A stretch of 64,000 nt of DNA from Rhodoligotrophos sp. CJ14 (GTDB lineage Bacteria; Pseudomonadota; Alphaproteobacteria; Rhizobiales; Im1), in assembly GCF_038811545.1 (NCBI RefSeq), contig NZ_CP133319.1, positions 1 to 64,000 on the forward strand, in the 5' to 3' direction. The position numbers and the translations under genes were made by a program. The notes under the pieces were generated by a model. The model did not search any database. It had not been told where the DNA came from and saw only the letters and a program-made list of their open reading frames with translations. Numbering within the stretch: position 1 is the stretch's first letter; each line of letters begins with the position of its first letter. Shown one piece after another: positions 63,605 through 64,000 of the stretch.

Positions 63605-64000
63605 TCAGTCCCTGTGGAGCTGCCCGCCATCGACATCGATCACCGTGCCGCTGAGATAGGAGGCGCGGGGCGAGGCAAGCATGACCGCCAGATCGGCGAC
63701 CTCCGACGGCTCGGCCAATCGACCAAATGGCAGCGCGCTGAGATCCTCTTGCCAGCGTTCCGGGTCCCCGTAGCGATCTTCTGCCTTCTTGCGAAGCAGG
63801 GTCTCGATCCGGTCGGTGCGGGTGGGCGAGGGGTTGATGCCGAAGACGCGCACATTCCAGTCAACGCTCTCAGCGCCAACCGCATTGGTGAGCGCGATCA
63901 GCGCGGCATTGCCGGCGGCCCCGCAGACATAATCCCAGCGTGGCGCACGCCCGGCCATGCCGATGATATTGACGATCACCCCGTCGCAATTCTCACGCAT
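63605..64000 (-). CDS. Short-chain dehydrogenase/reductase-like, C-terminal part (cut by window edge)
   Basis: The visible 131 residues are the C-terminal half of an SDR Rossmann protein: VRVFGINPSPTRTDRIE, LAEPSEVADLAVMLASPRASYLSGTVIDVDGG. The gene starts beyond the right end of the window. The usual YxxxK pair is not seen; the region reads WDYVCGAAGNAALIALT, where the K position is Gly or Asn depending on alignment, and the catalytic serine position in NIIGMAG is also replaced. This atypical pattern occurs in a subset of SDRs. Substrate unknown. Confidence 0.8.
   Translation of the reverse strand: MRENCDGVIVNIIGMAGRAPRWDYVCGAAGNAALIALTNAVGAESVDWNVRVFGINPSPTRTDRIETLLRKKAEDRYGDPERWQEDLSALPFGRLAEPSEVADLAVMLASPRASYLSGTVIDVDGGQLHRD

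Overview
The window is GC-rich bacterial DNA with chromosome-type gene order. It most likely comes from an alphaproteobacterium of the Hyphomicrobiales (Rhizobiales) type. Supporting signs are a complete S10-spc-alpha ribosomal supercluster in the alphaproteobacterial arrangement (secY-adk-rpsM-rpsK-rpoA-rplQ), a short-LID adenylate kinase, a zinc-less S14, an ATP12-family F1-ATPase chaperone, and rhizobial-style polysaccharide proteins (ExoF-like, ExoP-like, ExoY-like, NodH-type sulfotransferase). I cannot name the genus. No tRNA, rRNA, CRISPR array, insertion sequence or prophage was seen. Layout: 1-14470 is the ribosomal supercluster from rpsJ to rplQ. It has many stop/start overlaps, an internal promoter candidate before rpsM and a strong intrinsic terminator after rplQ. 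14674-26069 is mostly housekeeping: a PLP basic-amino-acid decarboxylase divergent from an Lrp/AsnC regulator, a Do-type periplasmic protease, RarA, an RluC-type pseudouridine synthase, ATP12, a propionyl-CoA-carboxylase-like beta subunit, an EamA permease, a VOC protein and an SPW-repeat membrane protein. Among these sits an unexpected family-6 (ABO blood-group-type) glycosyltransferase at 20370-21245. 26147-62479 is a large surface-polysaccharide region of about 36 kb. It opens with a galactofuranose group (glf and a glycosyltransferase, divergent from a GH1-like hydrolase and an ABC exporter). A methyltransferase and a cytosolic two-component pair follow. The main export and assembly genes come next: a Wzy-like polymerase, a Wzc/ExoP-like co-polymerase with a degenerate kinase domain, an ExoF-like export protein, an ExoY-like initiating transferase and a Wzx flippase. 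Between initiating transferase and flippase lies a tightly packed sugar-modification block: formyltransferase, PIG-L deacetylase, DegT aminotransferase, ATP-grasp ligase and HAD phosphatase. The region ends with more glycosyltransferases, a sulfotransferase, a CapD/WbpM-type dehydratase, two polysaccharide-lyase-like proteins (one earlier at 37120), a UDP-glucose dehydrogenase and a FkbM-methyltransferase/SGNH-like fusion. 62567-64000 returns to small metabolic genes (Nudix, cupin, and an SDR cut by the window edge). Taken together, the polysaccharide genes predict a Wzx/Wzy-assembled exopolysaccharide or capsule. Precursors would be UDP-glucuronate (Ugd) and a 4-keto-6-deoxy-HexNAc sugar (CapD-like). 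Amino sugars may be deacetylated, formylated or otherwise acylated, and the product may also carry sulfate, O-methyl or O-acyl groups and galactofuranose. That chemistry is inference from gene families. The observations most worth following up are the family-6 glycosyltransferase with an NAN motif in place of DXD, the deacetylase/formyltransferase/aminotransferase/ATP-grasp/HAD cassette, the kinase-dead-looking co-polymerase, the FkbM-SGNH fusion, and two operator-like palindromes in AT-rich promoter regions.
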